From the NCBI RefSeq assembly GCF_030035675.1, contig NC_084483.1, positions 142,635,425 through 142,699,424 of the forward strand: a DNA stretch of 64,000 bases. The letters run 5' to 3'. Under the pieces are notes generated by a model. The model did no database searches and was not told where the DNA came from. It saw nothing but the letters and a program-made list of their open reading frames with translations. The DNA comes from Rhineura floridana. Lineage: Eukaryota; Chordata; Lepidosauria; Squamata; Rhineuridae. Shown one piece after another: positions 33,164 to 45,167 of the stretch (position 1 is the first letter of the stretch; every line of letters starts with the position of its first letter). A program made the position numbers and the translations under genes.

Positions 33164-33844
33164 TTGTCAACACTGACAGTTAGTGGCTTTCCATGGTTTC
33201 AGGCAGCAGTTGAAAGTTAAACAGTGTTTCAAGATTTTCCATTACTTTGTTTTTTCTTTTTCTGTATGAAGCATCTTGTCCAGTTAATATAATTTTCCAT
33301 GGGCATTTTGTAAAACCCTGTCTCTTACTAACACCCTATGCTAGCTCTTTTCCCATCAACACAAATTCACAGTTAGACACTGAGGCTGTAGTCCTATACC
33401 CACATACATGGGAGTAAGCCCTACTGAACTCAGTGAACCTTACTTCTGAAAGATATGTATAGGTCTGAAAGATATGGATAGGTACCTATCACTTTAAAAA
33501 TTGATTTAAAATAAAAATTTAATAAACATTTATTATTAAATATACTTTAATCTTTTGGTATCCTATATTTCTGTGTCAAAGTTTGGAACAGTTACTTTCT
33601 AATTAGAGCCAGGAGGAATAGATAGGCCACCTTTCTTCCAGAATTAGTTCAGAGGAACTGGATTTTAAATCTGGATTTCCCACGACTTTCTAGAATGTCT
33701 TCGGAACCAATTAATGTTTTAATACTGAAGTTCCATGGATCTCTGCACATGTTCAGACAGCTATTTGGTACAAATTGACTACTTCTACAGAAAAAAATAA
33801 AGGAAAGGTAATGTAAATGGTGGTGCACAAATAAACATGGAAAT

Positions 33845-33941
33845 GGACTGCCTTCAAGTTGATTCCAACTTATGGCAACCCTATGAATAGGGTTTTCATG
33901 GTAAGCAGTATTCAGAGGTGGTTTACCATTGGCTTCCTCTG
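33845..33941 (-). mobile_element. Sauria-type SINE, 3' half
   Basis: CTGCCTTCAAGTTGATTCC through the GTTTACCATTGGCTTCCTCT block; the tRNA-like head is absent. Confidence 0.8.
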
Positions 33942-35284
33942 CACAAATAAAGAGTATTAAAATGTCTTTCTTATTTATATCAAATTTACTGTGTAATAAT
34001 AGAACTATTGTAGCTTTATAAAAACATGATTTGAGGAAAAATATTCATCAGTGATAGTTAAAAAAAGATGTATTAAGATAGTTACATCCCACCTTATGTC
34101 TATAAGACTCCTAAAGTAGCAAAACAATAATGTACATACATAAGAAAGACAAAACCAAACCAATATAGCAGCACAATTGAATAAAAACCAGAACAGCAAA
34201 AACATCACACATAATCAGCTTGCACTTATCTCACCTTCATTGACAAAAGAGAAGCAGGCTGCAATCCTTTACTGAGTATAGTATATTCTCTAGGACTGGA
34301 AGTAAGCCTCATTGAAATCAATGAGTCTTCCTGCCGAGTAGAATGATGGATCCAAGTGGGCCTCTCTGTGAAGCTCATTTCAGAACTAGGGCCTTGTCAG
34401 TTGAGGCAGTTGTCTCAAGTGCTCACCCACTATACTTCTGATAGGGATGTTAAAATAGAGTAGGGCTTCAGGTTTTGATCTCAGTGCTGAGATATTACTT
34501 CTAAGGTTTCATATGTTACTTGTTTTTAATTGTGTAACCCATTCCGGGATCTTATACTGGTGCTGCCATTACATAACTATTGCAAGAGGTTTTTGTATGT
34601 ACAACAGATTTCCATGCATAGTAGGGCTGGGTCAAACATGCACAGGGATTCAGAAGGAAAACAGACGTTGGGGTGAAGGGAGTACTAAGTAAGACTACAA
34701 TAATGATGGTCCAAGGGCTTCTCACTCCCACCCCATTTCCCTCTTTTTAAAGCTACAGTAAAGGCAAGAGCTGTTCTGAATGACTAGGAAGTGTACCTGC
34801 CACCATGTTTTGAAAATGGGGCTAGAACAGGCTGTCATATTTTTCCTTTACAATGCCCTTGAGAAATGATAGTATATGTTTACATTATGCTATTTCTAGC
34901 CCCATGTTTAAATTCCGCAGCAGCAGACTCAATTCCTAGCTGTTCAGAGTGGCTTTTGTTCTTTTTAATTAAAAAAAGGAAAAATGGGGTTTGGGCCCTT
35001 GGGACACCTTATAACTCTAAGTTTACTCATTTCTGCCCCTGAAAGTCAAGCAACTTGCTTGTGCCAGTTTTCCCACCACCACCCATTTTGTTGGAGAGAA
35101 AAAAGTCTGGCAGGGGTGGAGGAAAAATCATGGCCCACTCTTAGTAGCAAGGAATTTCCCAGAATTTGGTCATTCTTCTATATACGTCTTTGGGGAATTT
35201 ACAGAAGTAGGCTGGACAAGTCACTACTGAATTCCAATTCATCCAGAATGCAGAGTAATAATTTATGCCAACATTCCCATTATT

Positions 35285-36850
35285 TAGCTCCAGGCACTCT
35301 TGGATGAGACCGATTATCTAGATCCATTTCAATCGGGGTTCAGGCCCGGTTTTGGCACGGGGACAGCCTTGGTCGCCCTGTATGATGACCTTTGTCGGGA
35401 GAAAGACAGGGGGAGTGTAACCCTGTTGATTCTCCTTGATCTCTCAGCGGCTTTTGATACCATCGACCATGGTATCCTTCTGGGGAGACTCAGTGATCTT
35501 GGAGTTGGAGGTACTGCTTGGCAGTGGTTCTGCTCCTATTTGGCGGGTCGTCTCCAGAAGGTAGTGCTTGGGGAGTTTTGCTCGGCACCCTGGGTCCTCC
35601 AATATGGAGTCCCACAGGGGTCAGTATTATCCCCCATGCTTTTTAACATCTACATGAAGCCGCTGGGTGCGGTCATCTGGAGTTTTGGAGTGCGTTGCCA
35701 CCAGTATGCTGATGACACGCAGCTCTACTTCTCCTGTTCATCTTTCTCAGGTGAGGCTGTCAAGGTGCTGAACCGATGCCTGGCTGCGGTAATGGACTGG
35801 ATGAGAGCGAATAAATTGAAGCTCAATCCAGATAAGACTGAGATGCTGTTGGTGGGTGGTTCTCCTGACCAGATGGGAGAACCTGTCCTGGATGGGGTTG
35901 CACTCCCCCTGAAGGAGCAGGTTCGTAGTTTGGGAGTTCTTTTAGAACCATCCCTGTCACTGGAGGCACAGGTTGCCTCGGTGGCACGGAGTGCTTTCTA
36001 TCAACTTCGGTTGGTGGCCCAACTACGCCCCTATCTGGACAGGGAAAACCTTGCTTCAGTTGTCCATGCACTGGTAACCTCAAAATTGGACTACTGCAAT
36101 GCTCTCTACGTGGGGCTGCCTTTGAAGACGGTTCGGAAGCTGCAGCTCGTGCAAAACGCAGCAGCCAGATTGTTAACAGGAACTCGGAGATGTGAACATA
36201 TAACACCAATTCTGGCCCGCTTGCACTGGCTGCCTATACGCTTCCGGGCTCAATTCAAAGTGCTGGTTTTGACTTATAAAGCCTTACACGGCTTGGGACC
36301 ACAATACCTGATGGAGCGCCTCTCCCGATATGAACCTACCCGTACACTACATTCAACATCAAAGGCTCTCCTTCGGGGACCCACCCAGAGAGAAACCCGG
36401 AAGGTGACAACAAGGAAACGGGCTTTCTCTGTGGTGGCCCCCGAATTATGGAATTCTCTCCCTGATGAGGTACGCCTGGCGCCAACATTGTTATCCTTTC
36501 GGCGCCAGGTAAAAACCTTCTTGTTCTCCCAGGCATTTTAACATTTTAATATTTACTTTTAACACCTACATCTATCACTCACAATCTTAATTTTAGTAAT
36601 TTTAACATTAACATCTTAAACAGCTTAATATTTTAACTAATTTAATACGTTTTTATACTTAACATTTTAGGATTGTGTCTGTCGTGTCCATGTGTTTAAC
36701 TATGTTTAGTTATTTTGTTATATTGTTTCAATGTGTTTGATATATGTTTTTAATTGTATACTGGATGTTTTTATGCTGTAAACCACCCAGAGAGCTTCGG
36801 CTATTGGGCGGTATAGAAATATAATTAATAAATAATAAAATAAATTAATT
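35285..36850 (+). mobile_element. L2-type LINE with 413-codon open RT frame
   Basis: The open frame 35300-36541 (first ATG at 35300; the frame continues the truncated ORF2) has no interruption. RT motifs: [16 protein letters not shown] near residues 45-60, GVPQGSVLSPMLFN at 103-116, HQYADD at 134-139. It then has the long C-terminal domain with LDYCNALYVGLPLKTV and a terminal KTFLFSQAF. The endonuclease is missing through 5' truncation. The 3' end reads AGCTTCGGCTATTGGGCGG and then AATAAATAATAAAAT. This is the youngest-looking L2 here. It lies in CATSPERE intron 2, same strand, ending about 65-75 bp before exon 3. Confidence 0.92.
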
Positions 36851-36913
36851 AATGAAAGTGCTTTTAGGCTGTTCTAGGCTTGAATGATTCCAACTTACCT
36901 TCTCTTTGTCTAG

Positions 36914-36987
36914 ATATTTTTAGAGTATGAAGGGACTTCATTTACTGAATGGGAGATTCCCATATTATGTTCTGCTGGTGATAAAAG
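36914..36987 (+). CDS. CATSPERE: CATSPERE exon 3
   Basis: A 74-bp exon with acceptor tract TTCTCTTTGTCTAG ending at 36913 and donor GTAAGG at 36988. It starts in phase 0 and ends in phase 2. The translation starts IFLEYEGTSFTEWEIP and matches human IKLEYEGTLFSEWSVP (from memory) at most positions; LEYEGT, F and EW are identical. This is the clearest homology of the three exons and fixes the gene identity. A 5'-truncated L2 on the same strand ends only about 70 bp upstream, yet the splice acceptor is intact. Exon 4 (expected to begin near a Ser-Ser-Pro-Gly-Ile-like segment) was not found to the right. Confidence 0.92.
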
Positions 36988-37470
36988 GTAAGGAATGCAG
37001 AAATGTGTAACACAGGCATGGGGCTGTCCTGGGGGAGTTGAACATTGAATGCCGTGTGATCTATGTGTTCCATGGGAAAATGTGTTCAAATGTGAGTCCT
37101 GACTGAAGATCATACGGGCAAAAGTGCAGCAGCTCCAGCTTTATTGGGCTTAGACCCTCACTATAGACTCAGTCCTCCAATTCCACATGCCCTTCCCCAA
37201 GCAATACAGTCCCAAATTCCCACAATCCAGCATGGCAACCACCACCACCACTTTCTCAGGGAGTTCTACCTTGCTTTTCTCAGTGTCTATGTCTTTTGCA
37301 GCAGCTTCAACTGTAGAAACCAGGAGTTTAGGCTGGTCCTAGTAAGCTTCGTTGGTCTGCGACAAGGTCTCCCCACTCTTTCCCAGAGTTATGGGGCTTG
37401 GGTAATGATAGGTTCAATGGTCCTCCCTTCTTAGGACACCCTAGGATCAGTATCCTCTGTCAAGAGGGAT

Positions 37471-37790
37471 CAGAGCATGGAAGATTTCTTTTGAAAAGTA
37501 ATAAATTACAATTATGGTTACATGGCCCCCAAAAGTAATGTTACCATTATAATTACAATTGCTCTGAAAGGAACTGATTACTTTACTGTTACTCAAAAGT
37601 GATCACCACAGTTGCACTTAAGTTACTTTAAAAAAAACTTGGAGTGCCTACAAGGTGCTGGCTTTTGCTGCTGCACATCTAAGTAGCCTAAAAAAACATT
37701 AAAAATAAACACACACACAGAGGGTAGTAGAATATATTTTTTTATCCGTAAGATTAACAGAATGGCAAAACAGAATCTCACCCTCACCCC
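37471..37790 (-). mobile_element. Non-autonomous hAT (GTAAC-rich), first half
   Basis: Begins CAGAGCATGGAAG, the terminal repeat of the element at 6453-7566, and follows that element's right end in reverse (AGTAATCCGTTAC-like ends, AGGTGCTGGC block). The partner half is at about 40250-41013. Confidence 0.75.
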
Positions 37791-38333
37791 CGCAATGGTG
37801 ATACCCAAGCATACATATACTTTTTCACTCGAAATCAAATTTTACACCTGGCATGCTGCTTTTACAATACATTTCTGTTATGTCTCATCTTTGCTCAAAG
37901 AGCACGTCAGACAAAGAATTTTTTTTACAGTCATTACATTGCTGCTGGTATTGAACAGGTGTTCTATTGCGGTGCTTGAAGGCATGCCTGTGCTGTGCTG
38001 CAAAAATCATCACAGCACCCCTTTCAGCTAAAACATATTTTGATCAATAAGGCAATCCCCTATCAAAGAAAAATGCAAACTTTAGTACTTTACTAGTTGC
38101 CATTGTAATTTTTTTTGTCAACAGTATTAACTTCAAGGTAACTTAATCCTGTACATACTTACCTGGGAGTAAATCTCATTGAACTCATTGGGTAGATATA
38201 TATGCACGATTGAACTGTCAGAGGTAGAACTTAACAGACATAATATAGGTAAACAGAAAATGCATATATCAAAAGTAATCTACCAGAATAAATGTTATCC
38301 CTTCTCCTGCAATTAAAAATGTAGTCTTGCACA

Positions 38334-38645
38334 ACATATATAGTTAAACTATGGAATTTGCTACCACAAGAAGCAGTGATGGGCACCAACTTGGATGGTT
38401 TTGAAAGAGGATTAGACAAACTCATGGAGGATAAAGCTATCAGCTATGTTCTACTTCTACTGTCAGAGACGGGATGCTTATGAATATCAGGTGCTGGGAA
38501 TACAAGTGAGGAGAGTGCTGCTTGTGCACTCAGGTCCTGCTTGTGGGCTTCCCTTTAGGGCATCCGATTGGCTGCTGTGAGAACAAGATGCTGGATAGGA
38601 AGGGTCACTGGCTAGATCCAGCAGGCTGTTCTTATGTTCTTGTAG
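38334..38645 (+). mobile_element. CR1 3' end
   Basis: Covers the C-terminal codons (VKLWNLLPQ-like; here KLWNLLPQEAV) and the 3' UTR to TTCTTATGTTCTTGTAG. Same subfamily as 1272-2840. Confidence 0.88.
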
Positions 38646-38689
38646 GTACTGCAACAAGCAATAAAAGTTACTTGTGGGGCCTTACAGAC

Positions 38690-38822
38690 CAGGGATAGCC
38701 AATGTGGTGCCCTCCTGATATTGCAGAACTACAGTTTCCATAATCCCTGATAATTGGTTATTGTCTGAGACTGATGGGAGTTGCAGTCCAAAAACATCTG
38801 GAGGGCACTATATTGACGACCC
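38690..38822. mobile_element. Palindromic hAT MITE
   Basis: The arms meet around ACTGATGGGAGTTGCAGTCC, with CTCCTGATATTGCAGAACT at the left and ACATCTGGAGGGCAC at the right. This is the widespread reptile TGGGAGTTGTAGTCC type, related to 14852-14988. Confidence 0.65.
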
Positions 38823-39059
38823 AATGAAATTAACACAACTCCCTTTCCACCTGTTTCAAACATGTCCAGAAAAGTATGTCTCTTAAATTCTATGTCTGAC
38901 AGCATGTTCATTAATCTGCTATCCTATATACATACCATTTAACTCAATGAGGCTTAATTTGGATTAGACATGTATAGGACTAGACTCCACCAGAATACAT
39001 TTCACAATTCAGGGGCTATATTTCAGTAATGCTGTACCAACTAAAACTACCAACTGCTG

Positions 39060-39225
39060 CTTATGTACATATATTGTCTCAGCCTAAGCTACCGCACAGG
39101 GTTGTTGCAAAGATAAACGGGGGTGGGAGGGAATGGCAATCGTCATGGCATTCACAAATTTGCTGCCATGGGCTCCTGCTGGGAGGAAGGGTGGGAATCA
39201 AATAATAAATAAATAAATAAAAAGT
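39060..39225 (+). mobile_element. SINE with L2-like tail
   Basis: CAGGGTTGTTGCAAAGATAA body, GGGCTCCTGCTGGGAGGAAG, then ATCAAATAATAAATAAATA. The 5' part of a similar SINE appears at 39598-39670. The pol III head is not clear. Confidence 0.5.
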
Positions 39226-39704
39226 AAATCTGGAGGGGGGGCACACACAATAAGATATCTGAGACAGAATGTTAACAGATGATGCTTTCCCCATAATTGT
39301 ATTTCCATAGTAGAAAAGGCTTACCCTATTTACTTTCTACCTGCCCCACAGCTGTTAAATGCACACAAGCCCTGATCTCCTGCAATGCCAACCCTAAACC
39401 ATGCAAAGAACTCAAGTTAAAAAAACCACAGAATTTGGGCGGTTTTTTAAAAAAAAGAACATCCTTAACTGTATGAAATAAGTTCTCAAGCAAAAAGAAG
39501 TGATGAGACAGTAGACATAAAAACAGACACAAAGCCTGACAAACCAACAAAAATACCCTGAGCCTGAGCATTTTTACTCATTGTTTTTGCTTATTTACTG
39601 CCTTAGGCCAGTCCCTAACTCTCAGCCTAACCTACCTCACATGGCTGTTGTCATGATACACAAGACAGAATTAAAATGGCTGCAAAATGGCTGCAAAAGG
39701 AGAC

Positions 39705-39985
39705 TAAGGCTGCAATCCAATACGTGTCTACTCAGAAGTAAGCTCTGTTGGGTTCAATAGGACTTACTACCAATACACATTTACCTGGAGTAAGTACCCT
39801 TAACTCAATGGCACTTACTTCTGAGTAGACATGTATTGGATTGCAGGTTAGTCCTTGTATTACAGGCATCAACCAGTCCCTCTCAGGTCTAATTAATGCA
39901 ATCTTATACCCAGTTTGATTTACTTGGGTGCATGCTCCATTAAATATAAAGAGACTTACTTTTGAGTAGACATGCATTATAATGT
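39705..39985. repeat. Cluster of GGCTGCAATCC MITE pieces
   Basis: Motifs TCTACTCAGAAGTAAG and its complement CTTACTTCTGAGTAGAC alternate across this stretch, with GGCTGCAATCCAAT at the left and TATTGGATTGCAGG in the middle. At least two overlapping copies. Confidence 0.6.
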
Positions 39986-40249
39986 ATGGTAAGTTAACTA
40001 TACAATGATTTTTAACCTATGCCTGTTTGGAACTCTTTGCATTTGCCACGGGGAGGGGAATTTTTTAATGTGCACAAAAGGACTTCCAGGGAATACCTTC
40101 CTCAGAAGACAAAGATACATCCTGGTTGTTAGGAAGAAAGGAAGGACAGGAAAGAAAACTGGAAGCCGCAGCTGTTGAAGATCCTGACTGCTTGATGCTG
40201 CAACTTCTGCCTGCTCCTTGCTCACCTTAAAGCCATGGCTGTGAGGAGG

Positions 40250-41013
40250 CTTTTGGCTCTGCTCCTTCCTCTCTCAACAACCCTGCTATTTCTGGGTAGC
40301 TAGTGAGCAGCGGCAGTTAACTGGCAGTGGTAGTCTCTCATCTCCCTGCTAGTAGAAGAGGAAGAGGGGAGGGAGGCAGAGGCTACCACTCAGAGCTTTG
40401 CATACCAAACCATGTGTAAACCCCCACACATTCCCTCTCAGCCAGCAGGCACTCTCTCTCACTCAACCGCCTCCCAGACCCTGCCCTGCCACAAAGCAAA
40501 CATTTTCCTCTGGGGTACAAAAAAGTTAAAACACTGCAAATGCAGCAAAGTAGCCAAGGAGAGCTACTCCCTCACACCAAGTGCAAACAGTATTAACACA
40601 CACACACACACACACACACAAATCATCATAGTCTCTCACTTCCACAGTTCTTCATTTCCATTCTGATGCTGCATCCTAACACTCCAGCTCCTTTTGCCCT
40701 CCACTCCATCCTTTTCCACAACTGTCCTTTTTTTAAACAACTGTTTTCTCTACTCCGTTCACATCTCACTCTCCTCCTCCCTCATCGCCTCCCAAAATAC
40801 ACAGAGCATGAGGGAAGAGTGATGCTGTGCAAAAGCATTTGATTTTCATTCATGAATCAGAGGAGCAGGATGCTTCCCCTGCTCCCTCCCAGTAACACCC
40901 AAAAGTAATGCTGGAAACATCACAATTACAGCTCAAAAGTAATAAAATTACTCATTTTATTACAGTCAAAATGTAAAGAAATTACCCACTTGTTCCTAAA
41001 AAAGTAATAAATA
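40250..41013 (-). mobile_element. Non-autonomous hAT (GTAAC-rich), second half
   Basis: Reverse-complement match to about 6490-7260: CCTCCCAGACCCTGCCCTGC, GTTAAAACACTGCAAATGCA and CAAAATGTAAAGAAATTACC. A (CA)n run at 40594-40620 replaces the long TG run. The terminal repeat is missing at 41013. Confidence 0.75.
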
Positions 41014-41183
41014 ACCTGGCAACCAAGAGGTCTTCTGTATCTTTAAAAGTTGTGCAGGGGGAAGGGAGAATTCCACCTTGTGGTTTTTCCCATTACAGGG
41101 TTGCAAGAACACCTGCACTTGGCTGACTTTCTCTTTTCCTAAAGATACAGGATAAGTCTCAGGCCCTGAACCTGGCAACCCTA
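41014..41183. mobile_element. Single arm of the fold-back hAT
   Basis: Nearly identical to 6299-6452 plus 7567-7585: starts CCTGGCAACCAAGAGGTC and ends CTGAACCTGGCAACCCTA. It has one arm only. It touches the GTAAC-rich hAT, repeating the association seen at 6-7.6 kb. Confidence 0.8.
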
Positions 41184-41607
41184 GTAGAATTTGAAATAAT
41201 AAAATATTTATATTAAAAAGGAGTGCTGTTCCCATAGAAGACAAACTGACATGTGGAAACATGGAGAGGAAAGTTATGTTCACACAAAATTGTCCTTTAA
41301 ACGATCAAGGTTTGGATAATACATACCTGTTGTGGGGGGTTCCCTGACGGGGATATTGAAAGCTTTGTGCTCCATAGGCCCCATAACAGGAACGACAGAC
41401 CAGGTCAATAATTTTAGCAGGCTTTATTATCACTACCCTGTTACCTTACAGATGTGTGATAAAGCTTACAACAGTTCTATGATAAAGAGCCCTTCTACGG
41501 GAGGTTATATGATGTTATAGGTGCATATCTTTCTTTTACCCCAGGGAATTGCGGGTGGAAAGAAGCCTTTCTCAGGAGGCTCCAATTAGGACAAAACACC
41601 CTAGGAC

Positions 41608-41900
41608 AGGGCTGGGGAACCTCTTTGGCTCCACAGGCCAGATGCTTATCAGGATCTGCCTTGCAGGCCAAATTTGACCAGTGGGTGGGGCCACCCACTT
41701 GTCAATCACATGGTATCATTATGACATCACATGATTGGCATGCAGGTGGGGCATCCACTTGTTGAAATCACTTGTGCTTCCCTTAACTCTGCGACTGAGG
41801 ATTAAAGGGGAAGGGTGGAGACTTGGAAAAGGGTTTTCCAAGTCTCCCTGCGCTTCCTTCTTAATTCTCTGTGATTGAGGACTTAAATGGGAGGGGGGAC
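41608..41900. mobile_element. Charlie-like hAT fragment
   Basis: Starts CAGGGCTGGGGAACCTC and GCTCCACAGGCCAGA, a common hAT terminus in reptiles. The right end was not found. 54950-55070 resembles the opposite end of such an element (ends CCCACCCCTG). Confidence 0.4.
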
Positions 41901-42279
41901 TTGTAAAAGCATTTTCCAAGTGCAAGCTGCTTCAAAGGGCACTTTTGCATAGGGCTTTAATCTATAGTCAACTGGTGAATAGGGATTAAATCCTGCTGCT
42001 TTATCCCAGATGAGAGCTGGGTATGAGTTGTGTCCGATTTCTTTGTTTGACTGTCTTCTTGTTTGAATGTTCCCTGCCACCAACCACTGCTGCATACCTT
42101 TGTTTACTAAAGGTGGATCAGGGAAGGATGTGTCTTGACCAGGGATAGGATGGGAGTGGAACTGCCATCCTGGTGATGGTAGGGAGGAGGAGATAGGGTG
42201 GTGGATGAAGGTATACAGGGGGGAGGAGGAGGGCTAGTTACATCAAAGCACTTTCCCCCTCTGCTTCTCCTGCTCTGTT

Positions 42280-43018
42280 TCAGAATTTGGGAATATCAGT
42301 CAGTCGACCTCCTGACTTTGTGGTGGTGTTGATAAATGCCAGGGCTGTCCAAAACAAAACATCTGTCATTCATGATTTGATTGTGGATGAAGGGACAGAC
42401 TTGACATGTGTAACTGAGACCTGGGAGGATGAGCTTAGTGGCCCAGTACTAACCCAGCTGTGTCTGCCTGAGTACTTGCTGCAGCACCGCTCCAGGTCAG
42501 AGGAACGGGAGGGGGAGTTGCACTCATACATAAAAATTCCATCTCCCTCACAGGAGACCAATCTGCACTGTGTCTCAGTTCGAGAGGCTATTTGTGGTGT
42601 TGGACCAGAGAGACAAAACAGGAATGTTGTCGGTGAACCATCCAACCTGCAGCACTACAACTTCCCTAACCAAGCTGGTGGAGGTAATCTCAGATGTGGT
42701 GTTGGAGAACCCTTCCACGGTGATGTTGGGGGACTTCAATATCCATGCTGAGGCTACCTCAGATGGGCCAGCTCAGGACTTCATGGCCTCCATGACAACC
42801 ATAGGGCTGTCTCAATACATCAGTGGCCCAACACATGTGGCTGGGCATACCCTCAACCTGATCTTTGCCACAGAGCAGGCTGGTAATAGTTCGCTGATTG
42901 GGGGAAACTCGCTGTGAGTCCGTTGTCATGAATGGACATTCCCTAATAAGGTTTGGGCTGAATGTAGCTACTCTACTCTGCAAGGGTAGGGGACCCATTG
43001 AGATAGTCTGACCTCTGA
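42280..43018 (+). mobile_element. L2-type LINE endonuclease region
   Basis: Two overlapping frames encode NARAVQNKTSVIHDLIVDEG / VTETW and VMLGDFNIHAE...GPTHVAGHTLNLIFA, the apurinic endonuclease motifs of L2. One frameshift lies near 42580. Confidence 0.85.
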
Positions 43019-43022
43019 GATT

Positions 43023-45167
43023 TTTTATTATTATTATTTATTAAATTTGTTAAGTCACTTTTCTTCAGAAATGAACTCAAAGCTACTTACAATCATTAAA
43101 AAGTTAAAACCAAAATAAAAACTAAAACAAACAAAATAAAACAACACAATACATAAATGTAATAGAGGCTTTAAACATCGAGCCCTCCAAAAGCCCACCA
43201 AAATTAGGAGCTGCATGCTTGGGAGAACAGAAATGGTTTTGTCTGGTGCCTAAAATTAGATAATGATGGCGCCAGGCATGCTACCCTGGGGAGAGCATTC
43301 CATAAGCAGGACCACCACTGAGAAGGCCCGCTGTTGTGTCGCGACCCTCCACACCTCCCTTGGGGAGGGCACACAAAGAAGGGCCTCATGTTGAATGCAG
43401 GGTCTGGGTTGGTTCGTATGGGGAGAGGCAGTCCTTGAGGTCTTGGGGTCCTGACCTGTATGTTTGTAGGTCAAAACCATCACATTGAGTTAAGCCCGGG
43501 AACTAATTGGTAGCCAGTGCCCTTGTGTCACACTTGATATTATATGTTCAGACCGTCTTGCTCTGGTGAGTAATCTGGCTGCTGAATTCTGCACCAACTG
43601 CAGCTTCCGAACTGTTTTTAAAGGCAACCCCACATGTAATGCATTGCAGTAATCTAGCCTAGAGGTTACCAGGGTGTAGACAACAAAAGTCAGGCTATCC
43701 CTTTCCAGATAGGGTTGTAGCTAGGCCACCAGCCAAAGCTGGTGGAAGGCACTCCTCGCCACCGAAGCCACTTGAGCCTCAGGTGACAGTAATGGATCCA
43801 AGAGCACCCCCAAGCTACGCACTTGCTGCCTTACAGGGAGTGCAGCCACATCAAGAGCAGCCCATGTGTCCATCTGGTCCAGGGGACCATCCACTAACAG
43901 TGCCTCAGTCTTGTCTGGATTGAGCTTCAGTTTATTGGCTCTCATCCAGTCTGTTACCAAGACATTGGTCTAGTACATTCACTACTACATCTGGAGATGT
44001 AAAAGAGAGACAGTTGTGTGTTGTCAGCATATTGCTGTCAATGTATGCCAAATCTCTGGTTGACCCCACTCAGTGGTTTCATAAAGATGTTAAATAGCAT
44101 GGGGGATAAAATTAACCTCTGCAGAACCCCACACTGAAGGCTCCATGGGGTCGAATAATGCTCCCCAGGTGGCATGCTCTGAGAGCAACCAACCAAGTAG
44201 GACTGGAACCACTGCAAAGCAGTGCCATCCACGCCAAACTCAGACAGCAGCTCCAGAAGAATACCATGGTTGATGGTATCAAAAGCCGCTGAGAGATCAA
44301 GGAGGATTAGTAGGAACACACTCCCCCATCACTCTCCGGAAATAGATAATCATACAGGGCGACCAAGACAGTTTCTGTGCCAAAACTGGGTCTAAACCCA
44401 AATTGAAATAGATTTAGAAAATTGGATCTGGGACTGCAACCAAAAGTTCCAGAATCTTACCCCAAAAGGGAACATTAGCGACTGGTCAATAATTACTTAG
44501 ATTTTCTGGATCCAAGGAGGGTTTCTTAAGGAGTGGTCCTACTACTGCCTCTTTTAGGCAGGCAGGGACCATTCCTTCTCGCAAAGAGGCATTAATTACC
44601 TCCCTGGCCCAGCTAGCCATCTCTTCCTTGCTAGTTTTTATCAGCCATAAGGGGCAAGGGGGAAGAGCACATGTCGTTGCCTGAACCAAGCCAAGCGCCT
44701 TGTCCACATCCTCAAGCCCTTCCAACTGAAATTCATCCAACACAACTAGACAGTGCTCTTGACACCTCTTGAGATTCATCTGCTCCAGTAGTGGAGTCAA
44801 GGTCCTGGCAGATGCAAGTGATATTATCCTCAAAATGTCTTGAAAACAAGTCACAACAAGCCACTGTAGGTTCCACCATCTCCTTTGGGGCAGACTTCAA
44901 AAGGCCCCGTACTACCTGAAAAAGCTTTGCTGGATGACACAATTCAATGGATTGCAGCAATGGAAGCAGTAAAGTGTCTTCTCTGCTGCCTTCACTGCCA
45001 CTGAGTAGCCTCAATATTGAGCACTTGCTAGTGTTCAGTTGCATTCATCTGGAGTTTTCTCCTCTTGTGTTCAAGCCATCTCTCAGCTTGTTTCATTGCC
45101 CTCAGATCTAGTGTGTACCAAGGAGGCAATTGGGCTCTTATCAAGTGTGAATGGGCACTCAGGAGTG
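43023..45167 (-). mobile_element. L2-type LINE, RT and 3' end
   Basis: 3' tail (TTATTATTATTATTTATT) at 43023. RT pieces [20 protein letters not shown] (about 44290), [19 protein letters not shown] and MVTDWMRANKLKLNPDKTEA (43930) are separated by frameshifts. The EN-RT linker reaches 45167 and matches 19430-19900 on the other strand. The YADD region is damaged. Confidence 0.88.

Larger units (their letters stand above)
10942..36913 (+). other. CATSPERE: CATSPERE intron 2
   Basis: A 26-kb phase-0 intron. Its bulk is a Ty1/copia relic of about 11.3 kb plus an L2/CR1 composite. Stretches where I see nothing supportable: 10950-11390, 11470-11888, 12215-12945, 13040-14850 (14620-14720 vaguely resembles an antisense LINE tail), 14990-15480, 16030-16325, 16811-17660, 33170-33385 and 33945-35285 (34080-34210 again resembles an antisense LINE tail). 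Confidence 0.8.

Noticed and set aside
38110-38150. Tiny exon-like segment between a T-rich AG and GTAACT
   Set aside because: Only 13 bp, with no match to CATSPERE.
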